A DNA stretch of 51,860 bases from UBA6016 sp041915365 (GTDB lineage: Bacteria > Campylobacterota > Campylobacteria > Campylobacterales > UBA6016), in the NCBI GenBank assembly GCA_041915365.1, contig JAYSBP010000016.1:1-51860 (forward strand), read 5' to 3'. The position numbers and the translations under genes were made by a program. The first letter of the stretch is position 1, and each line of letters starts with the position of its first letter. The notes beneath the pieces were generated by a model. It searched no databases and had not been told where the DNA came from. It saw only the letters and a program-made list of their open reading frames with translations. Shown here piece by piece: positions 41,773 through 49,961 of the stretch.

Positions 41773-42156
41773 ATGAACAGCTTTAAACTACAAATAATAA
41801 CTCCGCAGGGCAAAGTGTTTGATTCAACAGCTGCCTCTGCGGTTTTTCCAGGAGACAAGGGTGAATTTGGTGTGCTACCAGGGCACTCTACCCTTCTCTC
41901 TCTTTTGGGGCCTGGACTAATAGAGGTCACAAAAGAAAACGGTGCGAAAGAAAGCGTGGCAATTAACTGGGGTTATGCGGAAATAGACGAACACAAGGCG
42001 ATTGTGCTTGTAGATAATGCAATAGCTGTTGCCGGCAATACTACCGGAGAGATACAAAAAGCCATCGAGAAAGCGGAGAAACTCCTAAAAGATGCTACCG
42101 ATTCCGATTTGGTACTCTCTGTAACCGCTCAAAAGCTAAAAAATCTACAAAAATAA
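41773..42156 (+). CDS. atpC: ATP synthase F1 subunit epsilon
   Basis: This 127-residue subunit has the N-terminal beta-sandwich (P-G-D-K-G-E-F-G-V-L-P-G-H-S, a diagnostic loop) and a C-terminal helical hairpin. It regulates the enzyme and connects the shaft to the c ring. Its stop codon TAA shares its last A with the ATG of tolQ. Confidence 0.95.
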   Translation: MNSFKLQIITPQGKVFDSTAASAVFPGDKGEFGVLPGHSTLLSLLGPGLIEVTKENGAKESVAINWGYAEIDEHKAIVLVDNAIAVAGNTTGEIQKAIEKAEKLLKDATDSDLVLSVTAQKLKNLQK

Positions 42157-42713
42157 TGAGTACAATCCTCAACTATTTCCAGAACGGTACATGGGTTACC
42201 GTTCTGGTTTTTTTATTTCTTTCAACTTATCTTATCTCTGTAACCTGGGTTTTCATCTATAGATACTTTTATCTTAACTCTTGGGCATCAAGAGAAAAAG
42301 AATCCGTAGAAAGATTGGCTCTTGGACATAGGGGAGTTAGTGAATTATCGGTACTTTCAAAGTGCGCAAGACATGAAGATAGCGTTAATCCACATGCACT
42401 CAATGCTTGTTTGAAGGCGGCCGAGAAAGATTCTAGTAGCGGACTAACAATATTATCAATAGTTGCATCAACCTCACCATTTGTAGGGCTTTTTGGAACG
42501 GTTGTATCTATACTCGACTCATTTGCAAAGATTGGAGTTGCCGGCGGTGCAAGCCTGAATGTCCTAGCACCTGCAATTAGCGAAGCTCTTGTTGCTACCG
42601 CTTGCGGTATATTCGTGGCAGTTCCGGCCTATGCTTTTCATCTCACCCTAAAAAGAAAAAGCTATGAGGTGCTTAGCTATCTACAAATGCAAATTGAGCT
42701 TCTAAAATCATAA
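42156..42713 (+). CDS. tolQ: TolQ/ExbB-family proton channel subunit
   Basis: This 185-residue inner-membrane protein has three spans (about 12-34, 103-125 and 140-165). It has the family segment L-S-I-V-A-S-T-S-P-F-V-G-L-F-G-T-V and I-S-E-A-L-V-A-T-A-C-G-I-F-V-A-V-P. With TolR it uses the proton gradient to energise the Tol-Pal system. The ATG overlaps the atpC stop. Codons 8-20 encode part of the first span and also form a complete intrinsic terminator (42179-42214). The first span is needed, so a later start is unlikely. Confidence 0.88.
   Translation: MSTILNYFQNGTWVTVLVFLFLSTYLISVTWVFIYRYFYLNSWASREKESVERLALGHRGVSELSVLSKCARHEDSVNPHALNACLKAAEKDSSSGLTILSIVASTSPFVGLFGTVVSILDSFAKIGVAGGASLNVLAPAISEALVATACGIFVAVPAYAFHLTLKRKSYEVLSYLQMQIELLKS
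42179..42214 (+). terminator. Intrinsic terminator inside the tolQ coding sequence
   Basis: CCAGAACGGTA (42179-42189), loop CATGGGT, TACCGTTCTGG (42197-42207) form a perfect 11-bp stem. Seven T follow directly (42208-42214). It begins 23 bases after the A of the tolQ ATG and 23 bases after the atpC stop. It probably limits read-through from the atp operon, and may be prevented from folding when ribosomes run from atpC into tolQ. Confidence 0.85.
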
Positions 42714-42716
42714 AAC

Positions 42717-43106
42717 ATGCTTGACTACGAGGATAAACCGGAGCTAAATATCACCCCGTTGGTAGATGTTATGCTAGTTCTCCTTGCTATTTTGATGTTA
42801 GCAACTCCGGCTATAATCTATCAGGAAAAAATAGAACTGCCGAAAGGCTCAAAAAAAGAGCAGCTTGGCGAAAAAGAGAAGATTGCAGTTAGGGTTGACT
42901 TGCAAAAAATGGTTTACGTTAATGAAAAAAAATTCACTATGGATAGCTTTGGAGATTCATTTTTAAATTACTCCGCATCATTCGCAAAAGACACTCAAGT
43001 GACGCTCAGAGCAGACAAAAATCTAAAATACGATGATGTTATGCGAATAATGATGCTGATAAAAACTGCCGGATTCCAAAAAATATCCTTGGTAACGGAT
43101 GGATAA
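42717..43106 (+). CDS. tolR: TolR/ExbD-family protein
   Basis: This 129-residue protein has one N-terminal span (L-V-D-V-M-L-V-L-L-A-I-L-M-L-A) and the preceding N-I-T-P-L-V-D-V, whose Asp is the proton-carrying residue of this family. A small periplasmic domain follows. It lies 3 bases after tolQ and overlaps the next gene by 8. Confidence 0.9.
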   Translation: MLDYEDKPELNITPLVDVMLVLLAILMLATPAIIYQEKIELPKGSKKEQLGEKEKIAVRVDLQKMVYVNEKKFTMDSFGDSFLNYSASFAKDTQVTLRADKNLKYDDVMRIMMLIKTAGFQKISLVTDG

Positions 43107-43797
43107 AAACGGCTTTTTCTGGCTTGGCGGAATAGGCTCCATCGGCTTTTACACAGCCGTAGTTGTCGTATTGGCTTTCACTTTAGCATCCGATAATATC
43201 AAAAAAATAGCAATTAAGAGCGAACAAAGCTCTATTGAAGTTAGCATGGAGAATTTGACATCGGAGCAACCCGTATCAACTCCAGAACCTATCGTGCCGA
43301 TAGAGCCTGAGCCGCAAAAAATCGAACCAAAAAAACCGGAGAAAATAATACAGCAAGCCGAGGCTCCAAAAAAAATTATTAAGGAAATTCTGAAAAAAGA
43401 AGAGCCAAAAAAACCTCAAATGGCGCAACAAAAACAACCACAGCAAACAGAACAACCAAAAAGCGCCAAAGACCTTTTGGCAAATCTTAGTATTAAAAAA
43501 AATAGTGAAATTTCATTTACCTCTAATACAAACGGCGAAGCCAACGAATATTTAAGTAAAATTACAAAAATGATAAAACAGGGCTGGGGAACATCGCAAT
43601 CTGAAGCCGGAATAGTAGTTATTGTGGCTATGTCCATAGAGCCTAATGGCTCTTTCACATTTCGTATCAAAAGCGGCGGAAATCAAAGTTTCAATGAAAG
43701 ACTAAACGGCTATCTAAGGTCGCTCCAGTCAAAAGGATTCCCTCAAACTACAGATGGAAAGCCTATCTCTGTTGAGTTCAACTTCAAGGCAAAATGA
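43099..43797 (+). CDS. tolA: TolA/TonB-like energy-transducing protein
   Basis: This 232-residue protein has one N-terminal anchor (about 11-28) and a Pro/Glu/Lys-rich linker (about 55-125, with repeated P-E-P and E-P-K-K-P). A compact C-terminal domain follows (about 145-232). It spans the periplasm and links TolQR to TolB/Pal. The linker is Pro-Lys-rich as in TonB rather than Ala-rich as in E. coli TolA, so assignment to Tol rests on the neighbours. Confidence 0.8.
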   Translation: MDKNGFFWLGGIGSIGFYTAVVVVLAFTLASDNIKKIAIKSEQSSIEVSMENLTSEQPVSTPEPIVPIEPEPQKIEPKKPEKIIQQAEAPKKIIKEILKKEEPKKPQMAQQKQPQQTEQPKSAKDLLANLSIKKNSEISFTSNTNGEANEYLSKITKMIKQGWGTSQSEAGIVVIVAMSIEPNGSFTFRIKSGGNQSFNERLNGYLRSLQSKGFPQTTDGKPISVEFNFKAK

Positions 43798-45044
43798 CAA
43801 TGTTAAAAATATTTCTCGGTATATGCATCAATATGGTTTTTTTGTTTGCGCAAACGGCAAGCATCGACATCGAAACAGTGGCAAAACCACTTGCAAAAAT
43901 AGCGGTTGAAAGCTATCGTGATGTGGGAATTAGCGAATTCGAACAAAACCAGATAGACTCAATGGTTCTAAATGATATAAAAGTATCAGACCATCTTGAG
44001 GCGGTAGCAAATCCTTTTAAAAACGGTTTTGACACGGAAGTAAAAGCCTCCGATATATCTGCAAAGGGAATTGAGATACTACTAAAGTATAAAATCTCAA
44101 AATCAGCTCAAGGCTACAAAATAGACGTCAAAATAATAGACCCGCTAAAGGCCGCTCCGACACTGCAAAGATACGGCGTAGCAGAATTCGCCCAGTACCC
44201 TTTTTTGTCACATGGTATTGCCGTTGGACTAAACGACTATCTAAGGGCACCGTCGATTGATTGGATGAAGAATTTTGTCATTTTGGCCAAAGACGCCGGA
44301 CGCAAAAAAAGCGACATTGTTATAGCCGACTACACGCTAACCTACCAAAAAACAATAATAGGCGGTGGATACAACATATTCCCAAAATGGTCGAGCGGCT
44401 CACAAAATGAGTTTTATTATACATCATACGAAAAACAGCCAACCCTATATAGATACAATCTACGAAGTGGCAAAAGAACAAAAATTTTAACCTCAGATGG
44501 AATGTTAATCTGCTCCGATGTAAGTCCAGACGGCAGAAAACTACTTCTTACCATGCCAAACGGCGGACTACCTGACATATATATGTACGACACCCAAACA
44601 AGCGTAAAAGTCAATCTTACAAATTTTGCCGGCATAGATGTAAACGGTAACTTCATAGACGGGGGTACAAGGGTTGCTTTTGTCTCGGATAGACTTGGGT
44701 ATCCGACTATTTTTGCAAAACAAATAAACTCTCTGATAGTCGAGCAACTAGTATTTTCGCCAAAATATAATTCCTCTTTTAGCGCAAAAAATTCTCTTTT
44801 GGTTCATACAGGCAAAGATAATGGCTCAAACAACATATACCTCATAAGCACAATAAACGGGCAAAAGAGGCAGATAACCGCTAGCGGCTGGAATAGCTCT
44901 CCAAAACTATCAAATGCCGGCGATGCCGTAATGTATTTCAAAAATGACGGCGGAAGAACATATCTTGGAATTTTCAGGCTAAACTCATCCTCTACGTTCC
45001 TATTTCCGATGAATTTCGGGAGAATAAAGTCACTAGACTGGTAA
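43794..45044 (+). CDS. tolB: Tol-Pal system translocation protein TolB
   Basis: This 416-residue periplasmic protein has a signal peptide (F-L-G-I-C-I-N-M-V-F-L-F-A-Q). An N-terminal domain is followed by a beta-propeller (S-P-D-G-R-K-L-L-L-T and D-I-Y-M-Y-D-T-Q-T, then V-A-F-V-S-D-R-L-G-Y-P). It binds Pal and outer-membrane proteins. Two ATGs, 43794 and 43800, are possible; AAGG is 4 or 10 bases away, so the start is uncertain by two codons. It overlaps the previous gene. Confidence 0.93.
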   Translation: MTMLKIFLGICINMVFLFAQTASIDIETVAKPLAKIAVESYRDVGISEFEQNQIDSMVLNDIKVSDHLEAVANPFKNGFDTEVKASDISAKGIEILLKYKISKSAQGYKIDVKIIDPLKAAPTLQRYGVAEFAQYPFLSHGIAVGLNDYLRAPSIDWMKNFVILAKDAGRKKSDIVIADYTLTYQKTIIGGGYNIFPKWSSGSQNEFYYTSYEKQPTLYRYNLRSGKRTKILTSDGMLICSDVSPDGRKLLLTMPNGGLPDIYMYDTQTSVKVNLTNFAGIDVNGNFIDGGTRVAFVSDRLGYPTIFAKQINSLIVEQLVFSPKYNSSFSAKNSLLVHTGKDNGSNNIYLISTINGQKRQITASGWNSSPKLSNAGDAVMYFKNDGGRTYLGIFRLNSSSTFLFPMNFGRIKSLDW

Positions 45045-45063
45045 AATTTATTATTTGTTGGTG

Positions 45064-45069
45064 TATAAT
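45064..45069 (+). promoter_or_regulatory. Candidate promoter of pal
   Basis: A perfect TATAAT, preceded by TTGGTG, lies 34 bases before the pal ATG, with AGGAGG at 45092-45097. It suggests that the abundant lipoprotein has its own transcript in addition to the tol operon one. Confidence 0.6.
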
Positions 45070-45102
45070 GACTACATATCCAAAAAAGCACAGGAGGTTA
45101 TC

Positions 45103-45636
45103 ATGCTTAACAAGATTATTTTAGGTTCTGCTGTTGCGGCGGCTATCGTTTTTACAGGCTGTAGCTCAAAAACTCCAGAGGTTGACACTTCTGCAAAAAA
45201 AACTGAAACTGCGGCTGCAACTACTACTGCTGAAGCGCCAACTACAAAAACTGACGCTGCTGCGGACGCTGCGAAATTGGCTGCTGAAAAGCTAGCTAAT
45301 GCACAAGCACAAATTCAAACTGTACTATTTGACTTTGACAAGTTCAATATCAGAGCCGATATGCAAGCGGTAGTTGACGCTAACGCCAAAGTATCTGGCA
45401 GTGTTGAAGCAAAAGTAAAACTAGAAGGTAATGCCGACGAAAGAGGCACTGATGAGTACAACTATGCGCTTGGTCTAAAAAGAGCAAACACAGTTAAAGC
45501 TGCTTACGCTTCAAAAGGCGTTAGCGAAGCTTCAATTTCAACTGTAACATTCGGTGAAGGCAACCCTGTTTGTAAAGAGAGCACAGAAGAGTGCTGGGCT
45601 AAAAACAGAAGAGTTGATACAAAACTAGAGAAATAA
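45103..45636 (+). CDS. pal: Peptidoglycan-associated lipoprotein Pal (OmpA-like)
   Basis: This 177-residue lipoprotein has a lipobox A-I-V-F-T-G-C, a Thr/Ala-rich linker and an OmpA_C domain. The peptidoglycan-binding stretch is L-E-G-N-A-D-E-R-G-T-D-E-Y-N. It anchors the outer membrane to the wall and works with TolB. ATG 45103 follows AGGAGG by 5 bases; the frame is open upstream to 45055. Codon bias suggests high expression. Confidence 0.96.
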   Translation: MLNKIILGSAVAAAIVFTGCSSKTPEVDTSAKKTETAAATTTAEAPTTKTDAAADAAKLAAEKLANAQAQIQTVLFDFDKFNIRADMQAVVDANAKVSGSVEAKVKLEGNADERGTDEYNYALGLKRANTVKAAYASKGVSEASISTVTFGEGNPVCKESTEECWAKNRRVDTKLEK

Positions 45637-45642
45637 TAAAAT

Positions 45643-46617
45643 ATGAAAAAAGCCCTTTGTCTAGTATCGCTAGCGGCTGTTTTTCTATTTGGCGCCGAGC
45701 CGTCTGCCTTTAAGGCGGGCGATCTCGACTCGCCAAACCCTTACGGTCTGACAACAAGCGAAAAAAAAATTGTAGAACAAAATAAAAATCTCCAAAAAAT
45801 ATCCACCAAACTATTTGATACGGCGCAAAGCCAACAAGAACTTAGAAACGAGATAGACGGAATTAAGTCTCTTGTAATAGGACATTCAGAAAAAATAAAA
45901 AATTTTGATAGAAAAATAGATAGCGACGATAATAACTCATTAAAAACGCTTGAAAAAAGATTTGACGACAACCTTAAGCTACAAAACGAAAATTACGACA
46001 AAATAATGGCGACTCTATCTGCAATAGCTGCGCTACTTGATGACACTAGAGATAACTATGTAAGCAAGGAGCAACTGAGGGCGATAGTCGGGAAAAACTA
46101 TAAAGAGCTCGGTGGAAAAAAATCAAAAACACCAGTGGCAAACATAAAAAAAGATACCAATAAAACAACTGTATCGGAAGCAAAACCAGCTGAGGAAGTG
46201 TCAAAGCAACAAGAAGAGCCGACAAAGGATAAAGGCGATAAACAGCCTAGCAATGACGAGCTATTCAAAAAAGCACAGCAGAACTTCAGCGCCAACAAAT
46301 TAAAAGAGGCAAAAGAGGGATTTGAGGCGGTGCAAAAAGCGGACGGTGAATACAAAAAAGCGACGCTTGCTTATTACCTTGGCGAAATAGACTATAGAAA
46401 CGGTGAATACAAAACAGCACTAGAGCATTATCAGACTAGCATAGAGTTGGATGAAAAAGCTTCGTACATACCTACAATTCTCTATCACACTGGCATAAGC
46501 TTGGAGAAGCTTGGCGATAAAGAATCCGCAAAAAAAATATTAAACTCGCTCATAAGCAACTACCCAAAAGACAATCTTGCCAAAGCCGCAAAGAAAAAAC
46601 TAGCCGAAATCAAATAA
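45643..46617 (+). CDS. cpoB: Tol-Pal associated TPR protein CpoB/YbgF
   Basis: This 324-residue protein has a signal peptide (A-L-C-L-V-S-L-A-A-V-F-L-F-G-A) and an N-terminal coiled coil (about 40-130). A Lys/Glu-rich linker follows (about 150-200), then C-terminal TPR repeats (from D-E-L-F-K-K-A-Q-Q-N-F). In E. coli CpoB coordinates outer-membrane constriction with wall synthesis. It directly follows pal and is the last gene of the tol unit. Confidence 0.88.
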   Translation: MKKALCLVSLAAVFLFGAEPSAFKAGDLDSPNPYGLTTSEKKIVEQNKNLQKISTKLFDTAQSQQELRNEIDGIKSLVIGHSEKIKNFDRKIDSDDNNSLKTLEKRFDDNLKLQNENYDKIMATLSAIAALLDDTRDNYVSKEQLRAIVGKNYKELGGKKSKTPVANIKKDTNKTTVSEAKPAEEVSKQQEEPTKDKGDKQPSNDELFKKAQQNFSANKLKEAKEGFEAVQKADGEYKKATLAYYLGEIDYRNGEYKTALEHYQTSIELDEKASYIPTILYHTGISLEKLGDKESAKKILNSLISNYPKDNLAKAAKKKLAEIK

Positions 46618-46640
46618 GACTTCGGCTGTCTTATATTATT
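46614..46640 (+). terminator. Weak terminator after cpoB
   Basis: ATAAGAC (46614-46620), loop TTCGGCT, GTCTTAT (46628-46634) form a 7-bp perfect stem that includes the stop codon. The following run is A/T mixed, so termination may be partial. Confidence 0.4.
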
Positions 46641-46645
46641 TTTAG

Positions 46646-46651
46646 TAAAAT
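46646..46651 (+). promoter_or_regulatory. Candidate promoter of slyD
   Basis: TAAAAT after a T-rich stretch lies 46 bases before the slyD ATG, in the 79-base gap after cpoB. GAGAG serves as ribosome binding site. Confidence 0.4.
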
Positions 46652-46696
46652 CACACCCTTAACGTAAGTTTCAAAAATCAAAATAAGAGAGAACAA

Positions 46697-47218
46697 ATGG
46701 CATTTGAAAACAATATGGTCGTGGCTTTTGCTTACGAACTAAAAGACGCCGATACGAAAGAAGTTATTGACGCTTCTGCGGCAGGTTATCCACTAGAGTT
46801 TATAACAGGCAAAGGGCATATAATCCCAGGTCTTGAGTCTGAAATCGTAAAAATGAATGTTGGCGATAGCGCAACGGTAAAAGTAGCCCCAGAGGAAGCT
46901 TATGGCGTTTACAATGAAGAAGCCGTAAGAGTGTATCCGTCTGAGCAGTTTGCGGGAATAGAGCTATCTGTCGGCCTTCCTCTTTATGGACAAGCAGAAG
47001 ACGGCTCAACCGTGCAAGTTGTTGTAAAAGCTTTTAACGATGCAGAAGTAACCATAGACCACAATCATCCGCTTGCAGGCAAGACTCTTGAGTTTGCTGT
47101 TACTATTGAGTCCGCTAGAGAAGCTAGTGCAGAAGAAGCTATGACTGGCAGAGTACAATGCGCCGATCATGGCTCAAAAGGCGGATGCGGCTCGGGCGGA
47201 TGCGGCTGCGGACACTAA
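46697..47218 (+). CDS. slyD: FKBP-type peptidyl-prolyl isomerase SlyD
   Basis: This 173-residue protein has an FKBP domain split by an insert-in-flap chaperone domain. It begins with F-A-Y-E-L-K-D, then I-P-G-L-E-S-E-I, then D-H-N-H-P-L-A-G-K-T-L. The C-terminal tail holds C-A-D-H-G and G-G-C-G-S-G-G-C-G-C-G-H, a Cys/His metal site. SlyD helps fold proteins and supplies nickel to hydrogenase or urease. The tail is shorter than in E. coli but keeps four Cys and two His. Confidence 0.95.
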   Translation: MAFENNMVVAFAYELKDADTKEVIDASAAGYPLEFITGKGHIIPGLESEIVKMNVGDSATVKVAPEEAYGVYNEEAVRVYPSEQFAGIELSVGLPLYGQAEDGSTVQVVVKAFNDAEVTIDHNHPLAGKTLEFAVTIESAREASAEEAMTGRVQCADHGSKGGCGSGGCGCGH

Positions 47219-47233
47219 GGCCAATATCTATCT

Positions 47234-47259
47234 AAAACGGGGCTTTGCTCCGTTTTTTT
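47234..47259 (+). terminator. Intrinsic terminator after slyD
   Basis: AAAACGGGGC (47234-47243), loop TTT, GCTCCGTTTT (47247-47256) form a 10-bp stem with one G-U, continuing into T7. It lies 16 bases after slyD. Confidence 0.88.
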
Positions 47260-47289
47260 ATTGTTTGTTTGATTTAAAGGAGATTTATT

Positions 47290-48219
47290 TTGAAAAAAGT
47301 AGCGTTTTTATTCCCGGGACAAGGGTCTCAGACACTCGGTATGGGCAAAGATTTTTTAGAAAGTTTTGCCGATGCCAAGACGATGTTTGAAGAGGCGAAT
47401 GACGCTCTTGGGTTTGATATTCAAAAGATCATGTTTGAAGACGGGCCAAAGCTAGAGCAAACAATGTATGCGCAACCCGCAATACTTCTAACAAGCCTTT
47501 TGGCTCTTAGGGCGTTTGAAAAGGAGTGCGATATAAAACCGGTATTTGCGATAGGACACTCTCTTGGCGAATTCACAGCAATAAGTGCAGCCGGAGCTCT
47601 AACTCTAGGCAACGCCGTCTACTCTGTGCATCAAAGGGGCAAATATATGGCCGAAGACTGCGAAGGCAAAGACACGGGAATGATGGCAGTACTCGGTCTT
47701 GATGACGATAAATGCGAAGCCATATGCGAAGCGGCAAGGAAAGAGGGCAAAAAAGCTTGGCCGGTAAACTACAACACGGATGGTCAGCTAGTTCTTGCCG
47801 GACTAAAGGGCGATTTAGCCACGCTAGAAGCTCCGCTAAAAGAAGCCGGAGCAAAAAGGGCATTACTACTCAATATGTCAGTATGTAGTCACTGCGAAAT
47901 ACTTGAAAACGCCTCAAACAAACTAAAGTCTCTTTTGTCTGACAAGATGTCTGATAGCTTTGATTTCCCTATAGTCTCAAATGCGACTGCAGAAAAATAC
48001 GACTCAAAAGAACAAGCCCTGTCGCTACTACAAAAACAACTCGTAAGTCCGGTGCTATACAAGCAATCAATAAAAAAGTTTGAAGCGGAAGTGGAGGCTT
48101 TTGTAGAGTTTGGCAATGGAGCAGTTCTTGCAGGACTTAACAAAAGAGGCGTTAATGCGCCTACATATAGCGTAAACTCAATGGCATCAATAGCTGAAAT
48201 AATAGAAAAATTACAATAA
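47290..48219 (+). CDS. fabD: Malonyl-CoA:ACP S-malonyltransferase
   Basis: This 309-residue enzyme loads malonate on ACP for fatty acid synthesis. It has F-L-F-P-G-Q-G-S-Q at the start, Ser91 in G-H-S-L-G-E and C-S-H-C-E-I downstream. The start is TTG 47290, with AAAGGAG 7 bases before it and no ATG nearby. It sits alone among fab genes. Confidence 0.96.
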   Translation: MKKVAFLFPGQGSQTLGMGKDFLESFADAKTMFEEANDALGFDIQKIMFEDGPKLEQTMYAQPAILLTSLLALRAFEKECDIKPVFAIGHSLGEFTAISAAGALTLGNAVYSVHQRGKYMAEDCEGKDTGMMAVLGLDDDKCEAICEAARKEGKKAWPVNYNTDGQLVLAGLKGDLATLEAPLKEAGAKRALLLNMSVCSHCEILENASNKLKSLLSDKMSDSFDFPIVSNATAEKYDSKEQALSLLQKQLVSPVLYKQSIKKFEAEVEAFVEFGNGAVLAGLNKRGVNAPTYSVNSMASIAEIIEKLQ

Positions 48220-48229
48220 GAGATAAAAA

Positions 48230-48916
48230 ATGAAAATAGCGATACTTGGCGCAATGAGAGAGGAAATAGAGCCTCTCCTTCCAAAAATAAATAATCTGCA
48301 AAAGCACGAATACGCAAACAATATATTTTATACTGGTACGCTTGGCGGCAAAGAGATAGCAATGGCGTACAGCAAGATAGGCAAGGTCAATGCAGCACTG
48401 ACGGCAACTCTACTAATAGAGAAATTTGGCTGCCAAAAACTGCTTTTTAGCGGGGTAGCCGGCGGGATTAATGAATCTTTGAAAATAGGAGATTTGATAT
48501 TTGCGGACAAGCTGGTGCAACATGACGTTGATATAACGGCTTTTGGGCATCCGTGGGGCTTCATACCGGAAAGCGGAGATTTTGTAGAATCAGATAAAGC
48601 CCTCAATACATTGGCGCAACAAGTAGCGGCAAAAATGAATGTAAAAATCATAAGCGGCACGATAGCCACGGGCGATCAATTCATAGCCTCCGAAGAGAAA
48701 AAAGAGTGGATAAAACAGACATACAAAGCTGATGCTCTCGAGATGGAAGGGGCAAGCGTCGGATATGTATGCAAATGCCTCAATGTGCCGTTTTTTGTCC
48801 TCAGAGCCATATCTGATACCGCAGATATGGATGCAGGGTTTAGTTTTGAAGAATTCCTAGTTAGTAGCGCAAAAGTTAGCGCAAATTTCTTAGAAAATAT
48901 GATAAATGAGCTCTGA
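48230..48916 (+). CDS. mtnN: 5'-methylthioadenosine/S-adenosylhomocysteine nucleosidase
   Basis: This 228-residue nucleosidase recycles MTA and SAH, and in Campylobacterota also 6-amino-6-deoxyfutalosine in menaquinone synthesis. It begins I-A-I-L-G-A-M-R-E-E-I-E. It has F-S-G-V-A-G-G-I, D-A-L-E-M-E-G-A-S-V (catalytic Glu region) and R-A-I-S-D-T-A-D. It lies 10 bases after fabD and overlaps the next gene by 11. Confidence 0.95.
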   Translation: MKIAILGAMREEIEPLLPKINNLQKHEYANNIFYTGTLGGKEIAMAYSKIGKVNAALTATLLIEKFGCQKLLFSGVAGGINESLKIGDLIFADKLVQHDVDITAFGHPWGFIPESGDFVESDKALNTLAQQVAAKMNVKIISGTIATGDQFIASEEKKEWIKQTYKADALEMEGASVGYVCKCLNVPFFVLRAISDTADMDAGFSFEEFLVSSAKVSANFLENMINEL

Positions 48917-49670
48917 GATAGAATTTAGCAAAAAACTACAAAAAATTTTTGGACAGACGAACGCCAAATATTCTCTAATAGAAAGCGGCGATAAAGTATT
49001 AGTTGCTCTTAGCGGTGGCAAAGACTCGCACACGATGCTTCATATGATAGCGAGGCTAAAGCGGATTGCACCGTTTGACTTCGAGTTTAAAGCCGTAACA
49101 CTTTCTTACGGCATGGGCGAAAACCTAGAGTTTTTGACAAAGCACTGCCAAGAGCATGGGATAGAGCATGAGATAATAGACTCAAAAATATTTGAAATAG
49201 CCGGCACTCATATCAGGGAAAATTCATCTTTTTGTAGCTTTTTTTCTAGAATGAGACGCGGGGCTTTATACACTTATGCTCTTGAAAACGGCTACAACAA
49301 GCTAGCATTAGGACATCATCTTGACGATGCGGCTGAGAGTTTTTTTATGAATCTGTTTCAAAACGGAGCAATGAGAACGCTTGCCCCAAAATACAAAGCT
49401 CAAAACGGTATCGTGGTGATACGGCCGCTCATACTTACAAGAGAAGCACAGCTGACATATTTTGCAAAAAGTAACAATCTAGCCGTAATAGGCGATGAAG
49501 CATGCCCCGCTATGAATTTTAAAGTCAAAATGCCATACAAAAGAGAGGAGACAAAAAACTTCCTCAAAAATCTTGAAAAAGAGAAACCGCAACTGTTTAC
49601 TATGCTAAAATCTGCATTTGAAAATGTGCACGACGATACTTTTTTTGACCCAACGAGATTTAAACTCTAA
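48906..49670 (+). CDS. TtcA-like PP-loop ATPase (tRNA thiolation family)
   Basis: This 254-residue protein has the PP-loop S-G-G-K-D-S and the block G-H-H-L-D-D-A-A-E-S-F-F. TtcA makes 2-thiocytidine in tRNA and needs three cysteines for an iron-sulfur cluster. Here the C-x-x-C pair reads C-S-F-F before S-R-M-R-R-G, so the second Cys is Phe. The later Cys motif is represented only by E-A-C-P. Either the metal site differs or the role has changed. Its start overlaps mtnN. Confidence 0.75.
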   Translation: MSSEIEFSKKLQKIFGQTNAKYSLIESGDKVLVALSGGKDSHTMLHMIARLKRIAPFDFEFKAVTLSYGMGENLEFLTKHCQEHGIEHEIIDSKIFEIAGTHIRENSSFCSFFSRMRRGALYTYALENGYNKLALGHHLDDAAESFFMNLFQNGAMRTLAPKYKAQNGIVVIRPLILTREAQLTYFAKSNNLAVIGDEACPAMNFKVKMPYKREETKNFLKNLEKEKPQLFTMLKSAFENVHDDTFFDPTRFKL

Positions 49671-49682
49671 AGGAAAGAGGCA

Positions 49683-49961
49683 ATGAAAGAATTTTTTGAA
49701 TTTAGAAAACTTATCACTCCGGCCGTCATAAAGGTTGTATTCATACTCGGCGTTGTACTATGCTTTTTTATGGGTGCACTAGACATAAAAGCAGGAGTAA
49801 ATGCGATAGATTTCGGCGGTAGCGCATTAATATTCTCAGGCATACTAAAAATATTTTTTGGACCGATAGTGGTCAGGGTGTGGTGCGAGATAATAGTGGT
49901 GTTATTCAAAATAAACGACAACCTCGCAGATATAAAACGAGAGCAGAGAAAAGATGTTTGA
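49683..49961 (+). CDS. DUF4282-type small membrane protein
   Basis: This 92-residue protein has two spans (about 14-34 and 43-62). It has F-E-F-R-K-L-I-T-P at the start and G-P-I-V-V-R-V-W-C-E-I-I-V-V-L-F-K-I-N-D-N, the family pattern. Function is unknown. AAAGGAAAGAGG precedes the ATG. It overlaps the next gene by 8 bases. Confidence 0.75.
   Translation: MKEFFEFRKLITPAVIKVVFILGVVLCFFMGALDIKAGVNAIDFGGSALIFSGILKIFFGPIVVRVWCEIIVVLFKINDNLADIKREQRKDV

Noticed and set aside
46614..46640. Strong terminator after cpoB
   Set aside because: The stem is only 7 A/T-rich pairs and the T run is interrupted; kept only as a weak call.
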